64,000 bases of DNA from Ignavibacteriaceae bacterium (GCA_008933765.1 WBUK01000012.1:62001-126000); one strand, 5' to 3'; counted from the stretch's first letter, positions 9,624-18,643 are shown. The notes: generated by a model not told the origin, from the letters alone. Numbers and translations are program-made.

Positions 9624-10333
9624 AAAAGCAAGTTTATATCTATAAATCGTTTGAACGGTTTTGGCACTGGACTCAGGCATTCCTGATCTTTTTTCTCGGT
9701 TTCACGGGGTTTGAAATTCACGGTTCTTTCACCTTTTTTGGTTATCAGAACGCTGTTGAGTACCACAACATTGCCGCTTATGCTTTCATAATTCTAATTG
9801 CGTTTGCAATATTCTGGCACTTTTCTACCGGTGAGTGGAAGCAATATGTGCCCACACTTACAAACATAAAAGCTCAGATTAATTTCTACCTGATCGGAAT
9901 TTTCAGGGATGCTCCCCACCCCACAAAGAAGACAGTGCTAAGCAAGCTAAACCCTTTGCAGCGCTTAGTTTACGCCGGCTTGAAGCTTTTGGTAATTCCG
10001 GTGATGGTTATCTCAGGTTTACTTTACATGTTCTACAGATACCCACAGGCGGGCGGAGTTGTCGGGTTGGATATTAACAGCGTTGAGCCGATTGCATTGT
10101 TTCACACCGCCGGTGCTTTTGCGCTTGTTGCCTTTGTTATAGTGCACTTATATCTGATAACCACCGGGCACAAGCCTACCACTAATCTTAAGGCTATGAT
10201 AACAGGCTACGAGGATTTGGAGGAGGAAGAATCAGAAAAGGGGAGTGAAATTAAGGAAGTGGCGGGCGCAGAGGCTGCTGCTGATATTTCCGAAACAGAA
10301 ACACCGGCGCTGCCGGCTAAAAATTTAGATTGA
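9620..10333 (+). CDS. Membrane cytochrome b (cytochrome b561 / hydrogenase-type b subunit)
   Basis: 237 residues with four hydrophobic spans (about 16-36, 51-70, 115-137, 155-183) and histidines placed for b-type hemes: FWHW near residue 16, EYHNIAAY near 50, FWHFSTGEW near 66, LFHTAG near 155 and IVHLYL near 168. This is the quinol-oxidising type of subunit that feeds periplasmic multiheme cytochromes. Start overlaps the stop of the octaheme gene (ATGA), which implies translational coupling and one complex. The last 45 residues are an acidic, Ala/Glu-rich cytoplasmic tail without known function. Quinol dehydrogenase role is inferred from context. Confidence 0.85.
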   Translation: MKKQVYIYKSFERFWHWTQAFLIFFLGFTGFEIHGSFTFFGYQNAVEYHNIAAYAFIILIAFAIFWHFSTGEWKQYVPTLTNIKAQINFYLIGIFRDAPHPTKKTVLSKLNPLQRLVYAGLKLLVIPVMVISGLLYMFYRYPQAGGVVGLDINSVEPIALFHTAGAFALVAFVIVHLYLITTGHKPTTNLKAMITGYEDLEEEESEKGSEIKEVAGAEAAADISETETPALPAKNLD

Positions 10334-10341
10334 GGAAAACG

Positions 10342-10869
10342 ATGAACGATACAAAATATATGAACCCATATTTGGCGGGTTTCTTTCTCGGTCTGTTGCT
10401 TTTACTCACCATTTTCGTTACCGGGCGAGGGTTGGGTGCGAGCGGTGCCGTTAAAAGTGGCGTGGTTGCTACCGTTACGGCTGTGGCGCCGGCTCACACT
10501 AACAACGCAGATTTCTACAAAGAATATATGAAAGAGCACGACAACAACCCACTGATGAACTGGTTAGTTTTTGAGGTTATTGGGGTTATTTTCGGTGCTT
10601 TTATCTCCGGATTAATTTCAAACAGACTAAACCTGACACTTGAGCACATACCAACAATAACAAGCAAAACACGAGTTGTAACCGCACTGATCGGCGGACT
10701 GCTCTTCGGGTTTGGCTCGCAGTTAGGGCGCGGTTGCACCAGCGGCGCAGCGCTCAGCGGAATGGCGGTTCTTTCTGCCGGCGGATTGATTACTATGTTT
10801 GCCATTTTCGGAGGGGCCTACGCTTTCGCATGGTTCTTCAGAAAACTTTGGTTGGAAGGAGGTAAATAA
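10342..10869 (+). CDS. YeeE/YedE family half-transporter, first subunit (sulfur transport)
   Basis: 175 residues, about four membrane spans. The GRGCTSG motif (residues 129-135) is the conserved cysteine motif of the first half of YeeE/YedE proteins, whose full-length members (TsuA) import thiosulfate through cysteine-lined contacts. Here the protein is split into two genes, as in PmpA/PmpB-type pairs. I start at the ATG at 10342, preceded by GAGGAAAACG; an upstream TTG in frame overlaps the previous stop and has no ribosome site. The stop overlaps the next ATG by one base. Residues about 30-75 form a non-membrane loop unusual for the short family members. Confidence 0.85.
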   Translation: MNDTKYMNPYLAGFFLGLLLLLTIFVTGRGLGASGAVKSGVVATVTAVAPAHTNNADFYKEYMKEHDNNPLMNWLVFEVIGVIFGAFISGLISNRLNLTLEHIPTITSKTRVVTALIGGLLFGFGSQLGRGCTSGAALSGMAVLSAGGLITMFAIFGGAYAFAWFFRKLWLEGGK

Positions 10870-12224
10870 TGGGACCGTTAGTACCTGATTTTATCGGAAA
10901 TGAACTTAATTTTGTTGTGGCGCTTCTGATCGGCGTTGCATTCGGATTTATTTTAGAGCAAGCCGGATTTTCCACTTCCAAAAAGTTGGTCGGTTTGTTC
11001 TACGGATACGATTTCACCGTTTTGCGTGTTTTCTTCACAGCTGGTGTAACTGCGATGATAGGAGTTGTAGCGCTTGGACACTTTGGCTTGCTTGATTTAA
11101 GCCTCATCTATGTTAACCCAACATTTTTATGGTCGGCAATCGTAGGTGGCTTAATAATGGGTTTGGGGTTTGTGATCGGAGGGTTTTGCCCCGGCACCGG
11201 CGTTTGCGCAGCAGCAATCGGCAAGATTGACGCTATGGTGTTTGTGCTCGGTGGATTTCTTGGCGTCCTTTTATTCGCTGAAGGCTATCCGTGGTTAGAG
11301 GGGCTATACAAAGCTGAAAACTTAGGAATGGTAACAATTTACGACCTAACGGGCAGTTCACAGGGTTTGTTTGCTTTCGGGATGACGGCAATGGCAGTGG
11401 GGGCGTTTTGGTTCACCACTTGGGTGGAAAAGAAAGTTAACAAAGCAGAAAACCCTGAATTGCAGCCGAAAAAACTCTATTTCGGGCTTGGAATCACCCT
11501 TTTTGTTATTGGTTTTTTAACTCTCTTCATGCCTGAAAGAAGAGAAGCGTTGCTTGCGGATGCAACCGCAGCGGCAGAGGCTTCTGTGAAAACAGGTGCA
11601 GGAAGTGGTGGTGCCGAAGTTGGCGGGGGTAGTGCTGCCGGTGGTAAAAATGCAGATGCCGGTACAAGTGAGGGCAAGGTTGAGGTTGGTGATGCACAGG
11701 GAGCGACTGCGATGGGTGCAAATTCAGAAAACGAGGGTGCCGGCACTTCTGCTTATGATAAAAATGTGATGAGTATCGATGAACTGGCTTTCCGGGTGTT
11801 GGATAAAGACAATAAAATTCAGATCATCGACCTGAGATCAACCGAAGAATATCAGAAACTTGCCCTCCCCGGTTCGGTTAATATGACATTCGACGAACTT
11901 TTCGGTAAAGACGCACACAAGCTGCTCGCTCAAAAAAACAAGAAAATAATTGTTGTAGCAAATGACGAGTTTTCGGAACGGAAGGCTGCATATATTATTT
12001 CAGAGCTTGGTTTCAAAAACTATGCGATACTCGAAGGTGGGTTCGCTGCTTTCACAAAGGGTATTTTGGAGTACAAATCTGATAAAGAACCGGTAACCCG
12101 ACAGGAGAAAGACACACACCGTTTCAGGGTGCGCGCAGCGAAAGAGCTTCCTGCTTTAATTGCTGCTTCTAAGAAAAGTGCCGCTCCGAAGAAGAAATCA
12201 ACCAGAGTGATTGGAGGGTGTTAG
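10869..12224 (+). CDS. YeeE/YedE second half-transporter fused to a cysteine-less rhodanese domain
   Basis: 451 residues. Residues 1-225 are membrane-spanning and carry GFCPGTGVC (105-113), the cysteine motif of the second YeeE half. Residues 231-298 are a Gly/Ala/Glu low-complexity linker. Residues 300-400 are a rhodanese fold (MSIDELAF, IIDLRSTEEY, LPGSVNM), but the catalytic Cys position is Ala364 in VVANDEFS, so sulfurtransfer by the usual persulfide is not expected. The chain ends in a basic tail with Cys as the very last residue (VIGGC), which might carry sulfur instead; this is speculation. Together with the preceding half-transporter it should take up thiosulfate or a similar sulfur species made or used by the octaheme enzyme. 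Confidence 0.87.
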   Translation: MGPLVPDFIGNELNFVVALLIGVAFGFILEQAGFSTSKKLVGLFYGYDFTVLRVFFTAGVTAMIGVVALGHFGLLDLSLIYVNPTFLWSAIVGGLIMGLGFVIGGFCPGTGVCAAAIGKIDAMVFVLGGFLGVLLFAEGYPWLEGLYKAENLGMVTIYDLTGSSQGLFAFGMTAMAVGAFWFTTWVEKKVNKAENPELQPKKLYFGLGITLFVIGFLTLFMPERREALLADATAAAEASVKTGAGSGGAEVGGGSAAGGKNADAGTSEGKVEVGDAQGATAMGANSENEGAGTSAYDKNVMSIDELAFRVLDKDNKIQIIDLRSTEEYQKLALPGSVNMTFDELFGKDAHKLLAQKNKKIIVVANDEFSERKAAYIISELGFKNYAILEGGFAAFTKGILEYKSDKEPVTRQEKDTHRFRVRAAKELPALIAASKKSAAPKKKSTRVIGGC

Positions 12225-12287
12225 TTTTTTTTGTTGTTTTGCGGCTAAACGCAGAAAAAATTGCACCGATTGGAAGGAGGGTTAACT

Positions 12288-12875
12288 TTAACCCCTTTCC
12301 GATCTGATTTTGCTTAAAAACTCCGGGGTTATGCCGATATAAGAAGCAATTTGCTTCTGTGGCAGTGTGTTTATTAGCGAGGGGTATGTGGTGCAAAACT
12401 TCAGGTAGCGCTCTTTTGCTGTTAGCGCCATTTTGTCGATCAGGCGCCGATGGTTATTGATTAGTGAGTTTTCACTGATAATCCGGAAATATCTTTCGAG
12501 AGCCGGCACTTCATCGAAGAGGTCCAATTGGTCTTTTCGTGAGAGGAGCACCACTTCGGAGTCCTCCAATGCGTCAATATTCAGAGAGCTTGGTTTTTGA
12601 GATATATGGCTGTATAAGTCAGTTATCCACCAGTTCACGGGCGCAAACTGGAGGATGTGCTCGAAGCCGTTTTCGTCGATTGAGTATGAACGAAGGCAAC
12701 CTTTTAGAACGAATGCCGCCCGTGCAACCTGCCCTTCATGGAGAAGATATTGCCGCCGCCGGATGACTTTAGTTGTCAGGTGAGCGGCAATCTTTTTTTC
12801 ACACTCAGGTGTTAGTGTAGTGTGTCGTTTAATTCCCTCAAAAAGGGGTCGGGCTTTTTGTAAAATATCATCCAT
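12288..12875 (-). CDS. Crp/Fnr family transcriptional regulator
   Basis: 195 residues. Residues 20-110 form the cyclic-nucleotide-binding-like beta barrel (RRRQYLLHEGQVARAAFVLKGCLRSY), followed by a dimer helix and a C-terminal HTH (PQKQIASYIGITPEFLSKIRSE). No N-terminal cysteine cluster, so it is not an oxygen-sensing FNR. It is convergent with the sulfur operon, 63 bp apart end to end, a common place for a local regulator. I start at the ATG at 12875 with AAAGAGAAA upstream; a TTG at 12911 would add twelve residues. Ligand and targets unknown. Confidence 0.88.
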   Translation of the reverse strand: MDDILQKARPLFEGIKRHTTLTPECEKKIAAHLTTKVIRRRQYLLHEGQVARAAFVLKGCLRSYSIDENGFEHILQFAPVNWWITDLYSHISQKPSSLNIDALEDSEVVLLSRKDQLDLFDEVPALERYFRIISENSLINNHRRLIDKMALTAKERYLKFCTTYPSLINTLPQKQIASYIGITPEFLSKIRSERG

Positions 12876-13236
12876 CTGAAATTTCTCTTTTCTATTCCAC
12901 AAAGATGGCAAAAAATGTGTAAACCCCCTAAGGGTTTCCTTTTATTTTGGTGGTTCGTTGCTTTTTGTTTTTGGGGTTCTTGCGGTTGAAATGGTTGCTT
13001 CTGACCGGGGAAGTAATTACCACACTCTACCTGTTTAACCCCGTACCGGTTCACCGGCTTGAAATGGTTGCTTCTGCTAAGGGAAGTGTTGGTTGTTCAG
13101 CCTTTCAGCACCCTAAATATTTCGGTTGCTCAACAATTCTTTTCTTGCTTTTTTTCAGTTGCTTAAAATCGCAGAGGAAATGATTATTTTTGTATCGGTT
13201 AAAAACCGCAACAACAAAGAATAAAAAGAGAACAAA
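12876..13236. other. 361-bp intergenic region with a 73-bp spaced direct repeat
   Basis: Divergent upstream regions of the Crp/Fnr gene and the D-cysteine desulfhydrase gene. An 18-bp sequence TTGAAATGGTTGCTTCTG occurs at 12986-13003 and 13059-13076, each followed a few bases later by GGGAAGT. A short inverted repeat CGGTT-AAA-AACCG lies at 13196-13208. I see no credible small gene here. Confidence 0.7.
13185..13192 (+). promoter_or_regulatory. Candidate -7 box TATTTTTG for the D-cysteine desulfhydrase gene
   Basis: Matches the Bacteroidota sigma consensus TAnnTTTG and lies 45 bp before the ATG. The nearest upstream TTG is about 23 nt away, slightly long. The inverted repeat CGGTT-AAA-AACCG follows at the expected start of transcription. 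Confidence 0.4.
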
Positions 13237-14265
13237 ATGTTTGAGAAAATAGAGCGGCTGCACTTCGCAAATCTGCCCACCCCGATAGAGACTGCCGATA
13301 GGTTGGCGCAACACTTAGGCTTAAAACAAATTCTGATTAAACGGGATGACCTGACCGGGCTTGCACTCGGCGGAAATAAAGCACGAAAACTTGAGTTTGA
13401 ACTTGCGCAGGTGGTTAAAATGGGGTATGATACCATAGTAACGGTCGGGGGGCAGCAATCAAACCACGCACGAATGACCGCAGCTGCTGCCCGAAAATTA
13501 GGATTAGAGGTTGTTCTTGTTCTTGGTGGGAAAGATTTTAACGAATTTAAGGGAAACCTTTTGCTCGATGTCTTTTTTGGCGCCGAAATTCATTACATAA
13601 ACGGCAGCGACGAAGACGAGGACCTCGAAACACTGCAGTTTGCCGTGTGCGAAGAACTAAAAAAGGAGGGGAAAAATCCTTATGCGCTTCCTTTGGGTGG
13701 TTCAACCCCGCACGGAACTTTGGGCTATGTTAAGGCAATGGAGGAATTAGCCGGTCAATTACATGACGACAAGGTTCACATTTTCACCCCGGTTGGCTCG
13801 TGCGGTACTTTGGCGGGCTGTGTTTTGGGCGCCTCGTTGTTTCTTCCGAATGCGGAGGTAACGGGGATAAGCGTTTCGAGAACTGTTGCGGATATCACCC
13901 GTCGGACGAAGGTGCTGGCTGCACAGACGGCTGCACTTCTTGGACTTGAACCCGCCTTTGCTGATGTAAAATTCACGGTTTACGACTGCTACCACGAAGA
14001 GTATGCGAAGCACATCAAAATTGCAATGGACGCAGCCGAAACCTGCGCACGGCTCGAGGGGATGATTTTGGACCAGGTCTATACAGGCAAAGCGATGGCG
14101 GGGCTGTTCGATCTTGCAAAACGGGAAGTGTTGCGGAAGGACTCTACCGTCCTCTTTATTCACACCGGTGGTATGCCCGAAATATTTGCGGATACAATTA
14201 ATATTCCGGACTATCCAAAGTGCACGAAATACACTCCGGATGCAGTAAGAAAGATGAAAAGGTGA
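13237..14265 (+). CDS. D-cysteine desulfhydrase-like PLP enzyme
   Basis: 342 residues, fold-type II PLP enzyme of the ACC deaminase / D-cysteine desulfhydrase family. The PLP lysine is Lys48 in LGGNKARKLE, the GGQQSNHARM loop (71-80) follows, and the phosphate-binding GSCGTLAG is near residue 188. D-cysteine desulfhydrase converts D-cysteine to pyruvate, ammonia and H2S. Distinguishing this from ACC deaminase or D-serine-type activity needs residues I cannot judge without an alignment; the neighbouring sulfur locus favours the cysteine reaction. ATG start, probable promoter at 13185. Confidence 0.82.
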   Translation: MFEKIERLHFANLPTPIETADRLAQHLGLKQILIKRDDLTGLALGGNKARKLEFELAQVVKMGYDTIVTVGGQQSNHARMTAAAARKLGLEVVLVLGGKDFNEFKGNLLLDVFFGAEIHYINGSDEDEDLETLQFAVCEELKKEGKNPYALPLGGSTPHGTLGYVKAMEELAGQLHDDKVHIFTPVGSCGTLAGCVLGASLFLPNAEVTGISVSRTVADITRRTKVLAAQTAALLGLEPAFADVKFTVYDCYHEEYAKHIKIAMDAAETCARLEGMILDQVYTGKAMAGLFDLAKREVLRKDSTVLFIHTGGMPEIFADTINIPDYPKCTKYTPDAVRKMKR

Positions 14266-14403
14266 GCCGTTTGCTAATGCTTTCTGTTTTTCCTTTGTTT
14301 TTGCTTTTGGTTTTTTTCCTGTCTTCTGCTCTCTACTTTTTTCAGGCGTAGCTGTGTTGGTTGTTTAGATGGGATTTTCTGAGTTTTTCGATATTAGTGT
14401 ACA

Positions 14404-15975
14404 ATGATTTTGCACAAATTTCCCTGTAATCTAAAATTGCTGCCGGAACGGTTTAAGGTATTGCGATTTATGACTTTGGTCTTGTTTTTAAGCAATTTGG
14501 TTGCAGTTTATGCGCAAACTTTATCGATTGGGCTTGCGGAAATGGTAAATGAAGCACCGGTTCTTGGACTTACCGGCTTTTCGGGGGTAACCGGGTCAAT
14601 TAGGCTTGCAGGAATGAACAATGAAGCACCGGTTTCCGGGCATACCCGCGTTTTGGCGCAAAACTCCTCAACCGGGGTGGTGGCAGCAAATACCATTGCA
14701 GAAGATACTTCATTATGCAGCAACACCCGTTTGGATAGCTTAATCCCCGTTTTGATGGAGCGCTACAAAGTGCCCGGTGTTTCGTGCGTGGTAATCAAAA
14801 GAGGTGAAATTGTGTGGGCAGGCAATTTTGGTGTTTCTGATATTCGGAAAGTCGTTCCCGTTTCCGATTCCACTACCCTTAACGCACACCCCAAAGATAT
14901 TTTACCTAAAAACAGTACCCCGGTTGCCGACTCAACAAGTTTTGAAACCCACCCAAAAGATATTCAATATAAAAACTACGCCTTGGTTACCGATTCAACA
15001 ATGTTTGAAGCGTGCTCAATGTCTAAACCGATTTTCTCACTTGTTGCGATGAAATTGGTTGAAGAGGAAAAACTAAAATTAGACGAACCCGTTTGGAAAA
15101 TCTTTGATGACCCTTCATTTATGGGACAGGAGTGGCGGAAAAAGATCACCCCGAGAATGTTACTCACCCACACTTCCGGCTTGCCGAATTGGCGCGAAAG
15201 CAAAGATGAAGAAAACGGCTATTTGCCCATTGAGTTTGAACCGGGCACCCGTTTCCAATACTCAGGCGAGGGGATGTATCTTCTGCAGAAAGTGGTTGAA
15301 AAACTAACAGGTGAACCGCTTGAAGTGTTGGCTGAAAAGCTAATTTTTTCAAAACTTGGCTTGAAAAACTCGAGTTTCATTTGGCGGCAAAATTTAGATT
15401 ACAAAATCGCCGCCGGGCACAACTCCGAAGGCGGGTTTCTGAAAAAAACGGCTTACACTCGTGCAAATGCGGGTTATTCTCTGTATTGCTCGGCGCTTGA
15501 TTATGCCCGTGTGTTAACGGCAATATTAAAATCAGGGGAAAAAGATTTTGGGTTTTTATTACCTGCCACAGTTGATACAATATTTTCCCGTCAAGCGGAA
15601 TCTCCGGAAAGAGAACCGGAAAAACGGTGCGGAAAACGAAACGGAATCAAAACTTTCCGCGGGCTTGGCTGGGCAATTGATGAGACGGAAGGCTCGCTGT
15701 CTCCCTCACCATCACCGGCCGGTGAAGAACTTAGCAGGGCTGTTAATGACCCGGAAAAAAAAGTTTCAACACTCAAAGATGAGGTTAAAGGAAAGCTTCA
15801 TGAAACTAATAAAGGGAATGTCCCCGGGGACATATTCTACCACAGTGGCTCTAACAGCTCAGGCTTTAAGTGCTACCACGAATTTGACCGTCAATCCGGC
15901 TCAGGAATTGTGATTATGACCAATGGTGTCGGCGGACTTAAACTGTGCGAAGATATTATTTTTCTTGGTTATTAG
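14404..15975 (+). CDS. Secreted beta-lactamase-family serine hydrolase with internal duplications
   Basis: 523 residues. Residues 18-38 resemble a signal peptide (VLRFMTLVLFLSNLVAVYAQ). The class C beta-lactamase-like core begins near 106; catalytic SMSK is at 205-208, YSG at 286-288 and HSG near 492, the SxxK/YxN/HxG triad of penicillin-binding-like esterases and DD-peptidases. Two duplicated stretches stand out. NEAPV occurs at 49 and 73, exactly 72 bp apart in frame. Residues 150-200 hold three 21-residue units (63 bp each) ending DSTxF, with HPKDI in the first two, placed just before the catalytic serine. A third insert near 435-475 carries SLSPSPSPAGEE, whose DNA contains the 14-bp palindrome TCACCGGCCGGTGA. 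Natural substrate unknown. Confidence 0.85.
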   Translation: MILHKFPCNLKLLPERFKVLRFMTLVLFLSNLVAVYAQTLSIGLAEMVNEAPVLGLTGFSGVTGSIRLAGMNNEAPVSGHTRVLAQNSSTGVVAANTIAEDTSLCSNTRLDSLIPVLMERYKVPGVSCVVIKRGEIVWAGNFGVSDIRKVVPVSDSTTLNAHPKDILPKNSTPVADSTSFETHPKDIQYKNYALVTDSTMFEACSMSKPIFSLVAMKLVEEEKLKLDEPVWKIFDDPSFMGQEWRKKITPRMLLTHTSGLPNWRESKDEENGYLPIEFEPGTRFQYSGEGMYLLQKVVEKLTGEPLEVLAEKLIFSKLGLKNSSFIWRQNLDYKIAAGHNSEGGFLKKTAYTRANAGYSLYCSALDYARVLTAILKSGEKDFGFLLPATVDTIFSRQAESPEREPEKRCGKRNGIKTFRGLGWAIDETEGSLSPSPSPAGEELSRAVNDPEKKVSTLKDEVKGKLHETNKGNVPGDIFYHSGSNSSGFKCYHEFDRQSGSGIVIMTNGVGGLKLCEDIIFLGY

Positions 15976-15994
15976 GCTTGGTTGTTAAAGCAAC

Positions 15995-17584
15995 CTATTT
16001 CACAAGCAGCACAACATTTTCGATATGCCAGGTATTGGGGAACATATCCACAGCCCGGGACTTAACAAGCCTGTATCCCGTTTCCAAAAACTCTTTCACA
16101 TCTCTCGCCTGTGTTGCGGGGTTGCAACTTACATACACAATTTTTGCAGGCGACAGAGAAATTACATCAGAAAGCGTGTTAGGGTGGAGCCCGCTTCTCG
16201 GGGGGTCGAGCACCACAACATCAGGCTTCTGCAATTTTCGTTCTGCCACCACGGGTAAAAAGCTTTTATAAAGATCCGCCATAAAAAAATGAGCATTTGG
16301 CGCATTATTTAGGTTTTTGTTCGTCTCTGCGTCCATAATTGCGTCGGGAACTGCTTCGAACCCGTAAATCTCCCGGCAGTGAGACGCCATAAAAATTGTG
16401 ATCGTCCCCGCCCCGCAATAAAGGTCGAACACCACTTCATTTCCCCTCAACCCGGCATATTCGAGCGCGATATAGTAGAGTTTTTCCGCCTGCAGTGTGT
16501 TGGTTTGAAAAAAGGAATTGGCGCTTATCCCAAATTTGTAGTCGCCGATTTTATCATAAATTTTGCCGGAGCCAAGCACCACTATTTCGTACTCACCTTT
16601 TGCAACCTGTGCTTTCGAAGTGTTGATGTTGTTAACAACCGTTGTAACTTCAGGGAATTTCTGCGTTAAAACCGAAGCGTAGTTATAGGCTACAGCCTGC
16701 TCATCCCTGGATGTTACCAGATTAACCATCAGGTCGTCGGTGTTTTCCGATTGCCGTATAACCAAGTTTCGCAGGTAGCCGGTGTGCGTTTTAGTTGAAT
16801 AGGCATCCATCCCCTTCTCGATAAAATACTCCCGCGTGAAAATCATAATTTCTTCTGAAAGCGGTGACTGCAGTTTACACTCCTGCAGGTCGAGAACCTT
16901 ATCATACACACCGGGCACATGAAGCCCGAGAAAAAGCCCCAGATTAGTAACATCCCGGTTTCCTGCTTCTTCCTGCGTCAGCCATCTTTTCTGCGAGAAC
17001 GAAAACTCCATTTTATTACGGTAGTAATATTGTTTATCCGAGGCGGCGAGTGGTTCTTGCGGAAAGTTTTCGATTCCGCCAATTTTTTTGAAAATATCGG
17101 CAACCTGTGCTTGTTTGTGCGCCACCTGCTCCGGGTAAACTAAGTCTTGTTGTTTACATCCGCCACAGACTCCGAAGTGCCGGCATTCCGGCTTTATTCT
17201 GTGAGGTGAAGGTATCAGAACTTCGGTCAGAACAGATTCTGCGTAGTTTTTCTTTACTTTTTTTACTTTGGCACGGACTTTCTCGCCCGGATACGCGCCC
17301 TGAACAAACACAACGAACCCCCGATCGGTTGTTGCCTCCGGAGCGTTTAATCCGTTATTCAATCCCGGATTGTGGGTTGCCGGGCTTAAGGTTGGGGTTT
17401 CGCCGGTTGGGGCTTCAACGGTTGGGTTTCCGGCTGACTGTTGCCCGTCAATTGTAGTTTTGGCGGTTGCGGCTTCAACCAAGGTTTTCGCTGTGGGAAT
17501 ATCTTTAATGAACCCAACGCCTTTACCCTCAAAGGCGTAAGATTCCACAATAACTTCTATAATTTCGTTCTTTTGAATTTTCAT
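15995..17584 (-). CDS. rlmD: 23S rRNA (uracil-5-)-methyltransferase, RlmD/TrmA family
   Basis: 529 residues. Methylates C5 of a uridine in RNA with SAM. N-terminal TRAM domain, then iron-sulfur cysteines 134, 140 and 143 (CRHFGVCGGC) with a fourth in LQECKLQ, SAM motif DLYCGAGT, LDPPRSGLHP and the catalytic Cys in YVSCNPAT. About 65 residues of Thr/Ala/Pro/Asn-rich sequence (27-89) interrupt the TRAM domain between KGVGFIKD and GFVVFVQGAYPGE, which are normally close. Whether it modifies 23S rRNA or tRNA cannot be told from sequence alone. Convergent with the serine hydrolase, 19 bp apart. Confidence 0.9.
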   Translation of the reverse strand: MKIQKNEIIEVIVESYAFEGKGVGFIKDIPTAKTLVEAATAKTTIDGQQSAGNPTVEAPTGETPTLSPATHNPGLNNGLNAPEATTDRGFVVFVQGAYPGEKVRAKVKKVKKNYAESVLTEVLIPSPHRIKPECRHFGVCGGCKQQDLVYPEQVAHKQAQVADIFKKIGGIENFPQEPLAASDKQYYYRNKMEFSFSQKRWLTQEEAGNRDVTNLGLFLGLHVPGVYDKVLDLQECKLQSPLSEEIMIFTREYFIEKGMDAYSTKTHTGYLRNLVIRQSENTDDLMVNLVTSRDEQAVAYNYASVLTQKFPEVTTVVNNINTSKAQVAKGEYEIVVLGSGKIYDKIGDYKFGISANSFFQTNTLQAEKLYYIALEYAGLRGNEVVFDLYCGAGTITIFMASHCREIYGFEAVPDAIMDAETNKNLNNAPNAHFFMADLYKSFLPVVAERKLQKPDVVVLDPPRSGLHPNTLSDVISLSPAKIVYVSCNPATQARDVKEFLETGYRLVKSRAVDMFPNTWHIENVVLLVK

Positions 17585-17688
17585 TTACTGCAATTTTATT
17601 TTTCAATAATTCAGATTTTGCAATTACTTAAAATCTAATGTTTTTTAACACGGTATGTGCTCAATTTTTCACAACGCAAATAATTCCT

Positions 17689-18594
17689 TTACAACTTCCT
17701 CAAAATAAGGGTTTTAAATTCGAGGAATTTCAGAGCGCCGCCTTTCACCATGGTGGTTATTTCATGTTTTTCGCCGGCAAATTCTTTTCTGATTTCCAGT
17801 CTTTTCTCTGAAGAGGCAGATTTCAGGCTGTTTTCGAGCTTTTTATACCAGGTTATATAAAACTCATCGAGTTCATCAGTGAAGTCTGCGGAGTTTAACA
17901 ATTCAAATTTTCGGGAAGTATAATATGACTCAAACTCATCGGAGTAAAGGGGGTCTTGCCCTGAACCGGAAAGGATATCGTTCAAAAAAGTAGGTGCCGG
18001 TTTTTTAGCGCAAATAACCTCACTTGTTATCAACAAACCGCCCGGTTTTAATATTCTTTTTATCTCTTTAATCAGTTTGTTACGATAACCCGAAGCAAGA
18101 GTAGCCTGACAAAAAACGAAGTCAAAGCTTTCCGGTTTATGGTCAAGCGAAGCATAATCAACGAAGAGTGCGGGCACCTGTTTTTCTTTCGGTGTGTTTG
18201 CTTTGTAGCCAAAAATCTCCTCATTATCATCGCACGCAGCATGAATTGATCCAAAACCGACCTTCTCAAATAAAGGCAGCAACATCGTAAAACCACTTCC
18301 GAGAATCAACAGGGTGGTTTTGGATAAATCAGGGAAAAATGTGCCGTCGCCACCGAGTGAAATTTCATTTATAAAAAATCGGGCGGGTGCAGCCCCTCCG
18401 GGCAGAAGTGGTGTTTTGCCTCCAAATTCTTTTTTCCCAACACCTTTTGCCACCGGCTGCATTTGTGTACTGCCTTTACGCTTGGTTGCACCCTCACCGG
18501 AGGCTCGCTTTCCAAAACCTTTCCCGGAAGATGGTTTATTTTTGCCGTAATAAGCGTGTGATGAATTTTTTACTGATTTTTTATTGTCAGACAA
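17689..18594 (-). CDS. SAM-dependent methyltransferase with basic disordered N-terminus
   Basis: 301 residues. Residues 1-70 are Lys/Gly/Ser-rich and look unstructured (SSGKGFGKRASGEG, repeated KG pairs). From residue 85 a class I methyltransferase fold is visible: LLILGSGFTMLLP (motif I), an acidic residue after strand 2 (AACDDN), FDFVFCQATLASGY (motif IV region) and ILKPGGLLITSE. The basic tail suggests RNA or ribosome binding. The start is unusual: a TTG directly after an in-frame TAG, with no ATG until well into the fold, so the true N-terminus is uncertain. Substrate unknown. It lies 104 bp upstream of rlmD on the same strand. Confidence 0.75.
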   Translation of the reverse strand: MSDNKKSVKNSSHAYYGKNKPSSGKGFGKRASGEGATKRKGSTQMQPVAKGVGKKEFGGKTPLLPGGAAPARFFINEISLGGDGTFFPDLSKTTLLILGSGFTMLLPLFEKVGFGSIHAACDDNEEIFGYKANTPKEKQVPALFVDYASLDHKPESFDFVFCQATLASGYRNKLIKEIKRILKPGGLLITSEVICAKKPAPTFLNDILSGSGQDPLYSDEFESYYTSRKFELLNSADFTDELDEFYITWYKKLENSLKSASSEKRLEIRKEFAGEKHEITTMVKGGALKFLEFKTLILRKL

Positions 18595-18643
18595 CTAATG
18601 CTCATTTTTAATATATTAACAGTGCAAATTTAGAGATAATTTA

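Noticed and set aside
15700..15760. Palindrome TCACCGGCCGGTGA inside the serine hydrolase as a mobile palindromic element
   Set aside because: Only one copy was found in the window, so membership in a dispersed protein-inserting family cannot be supported.
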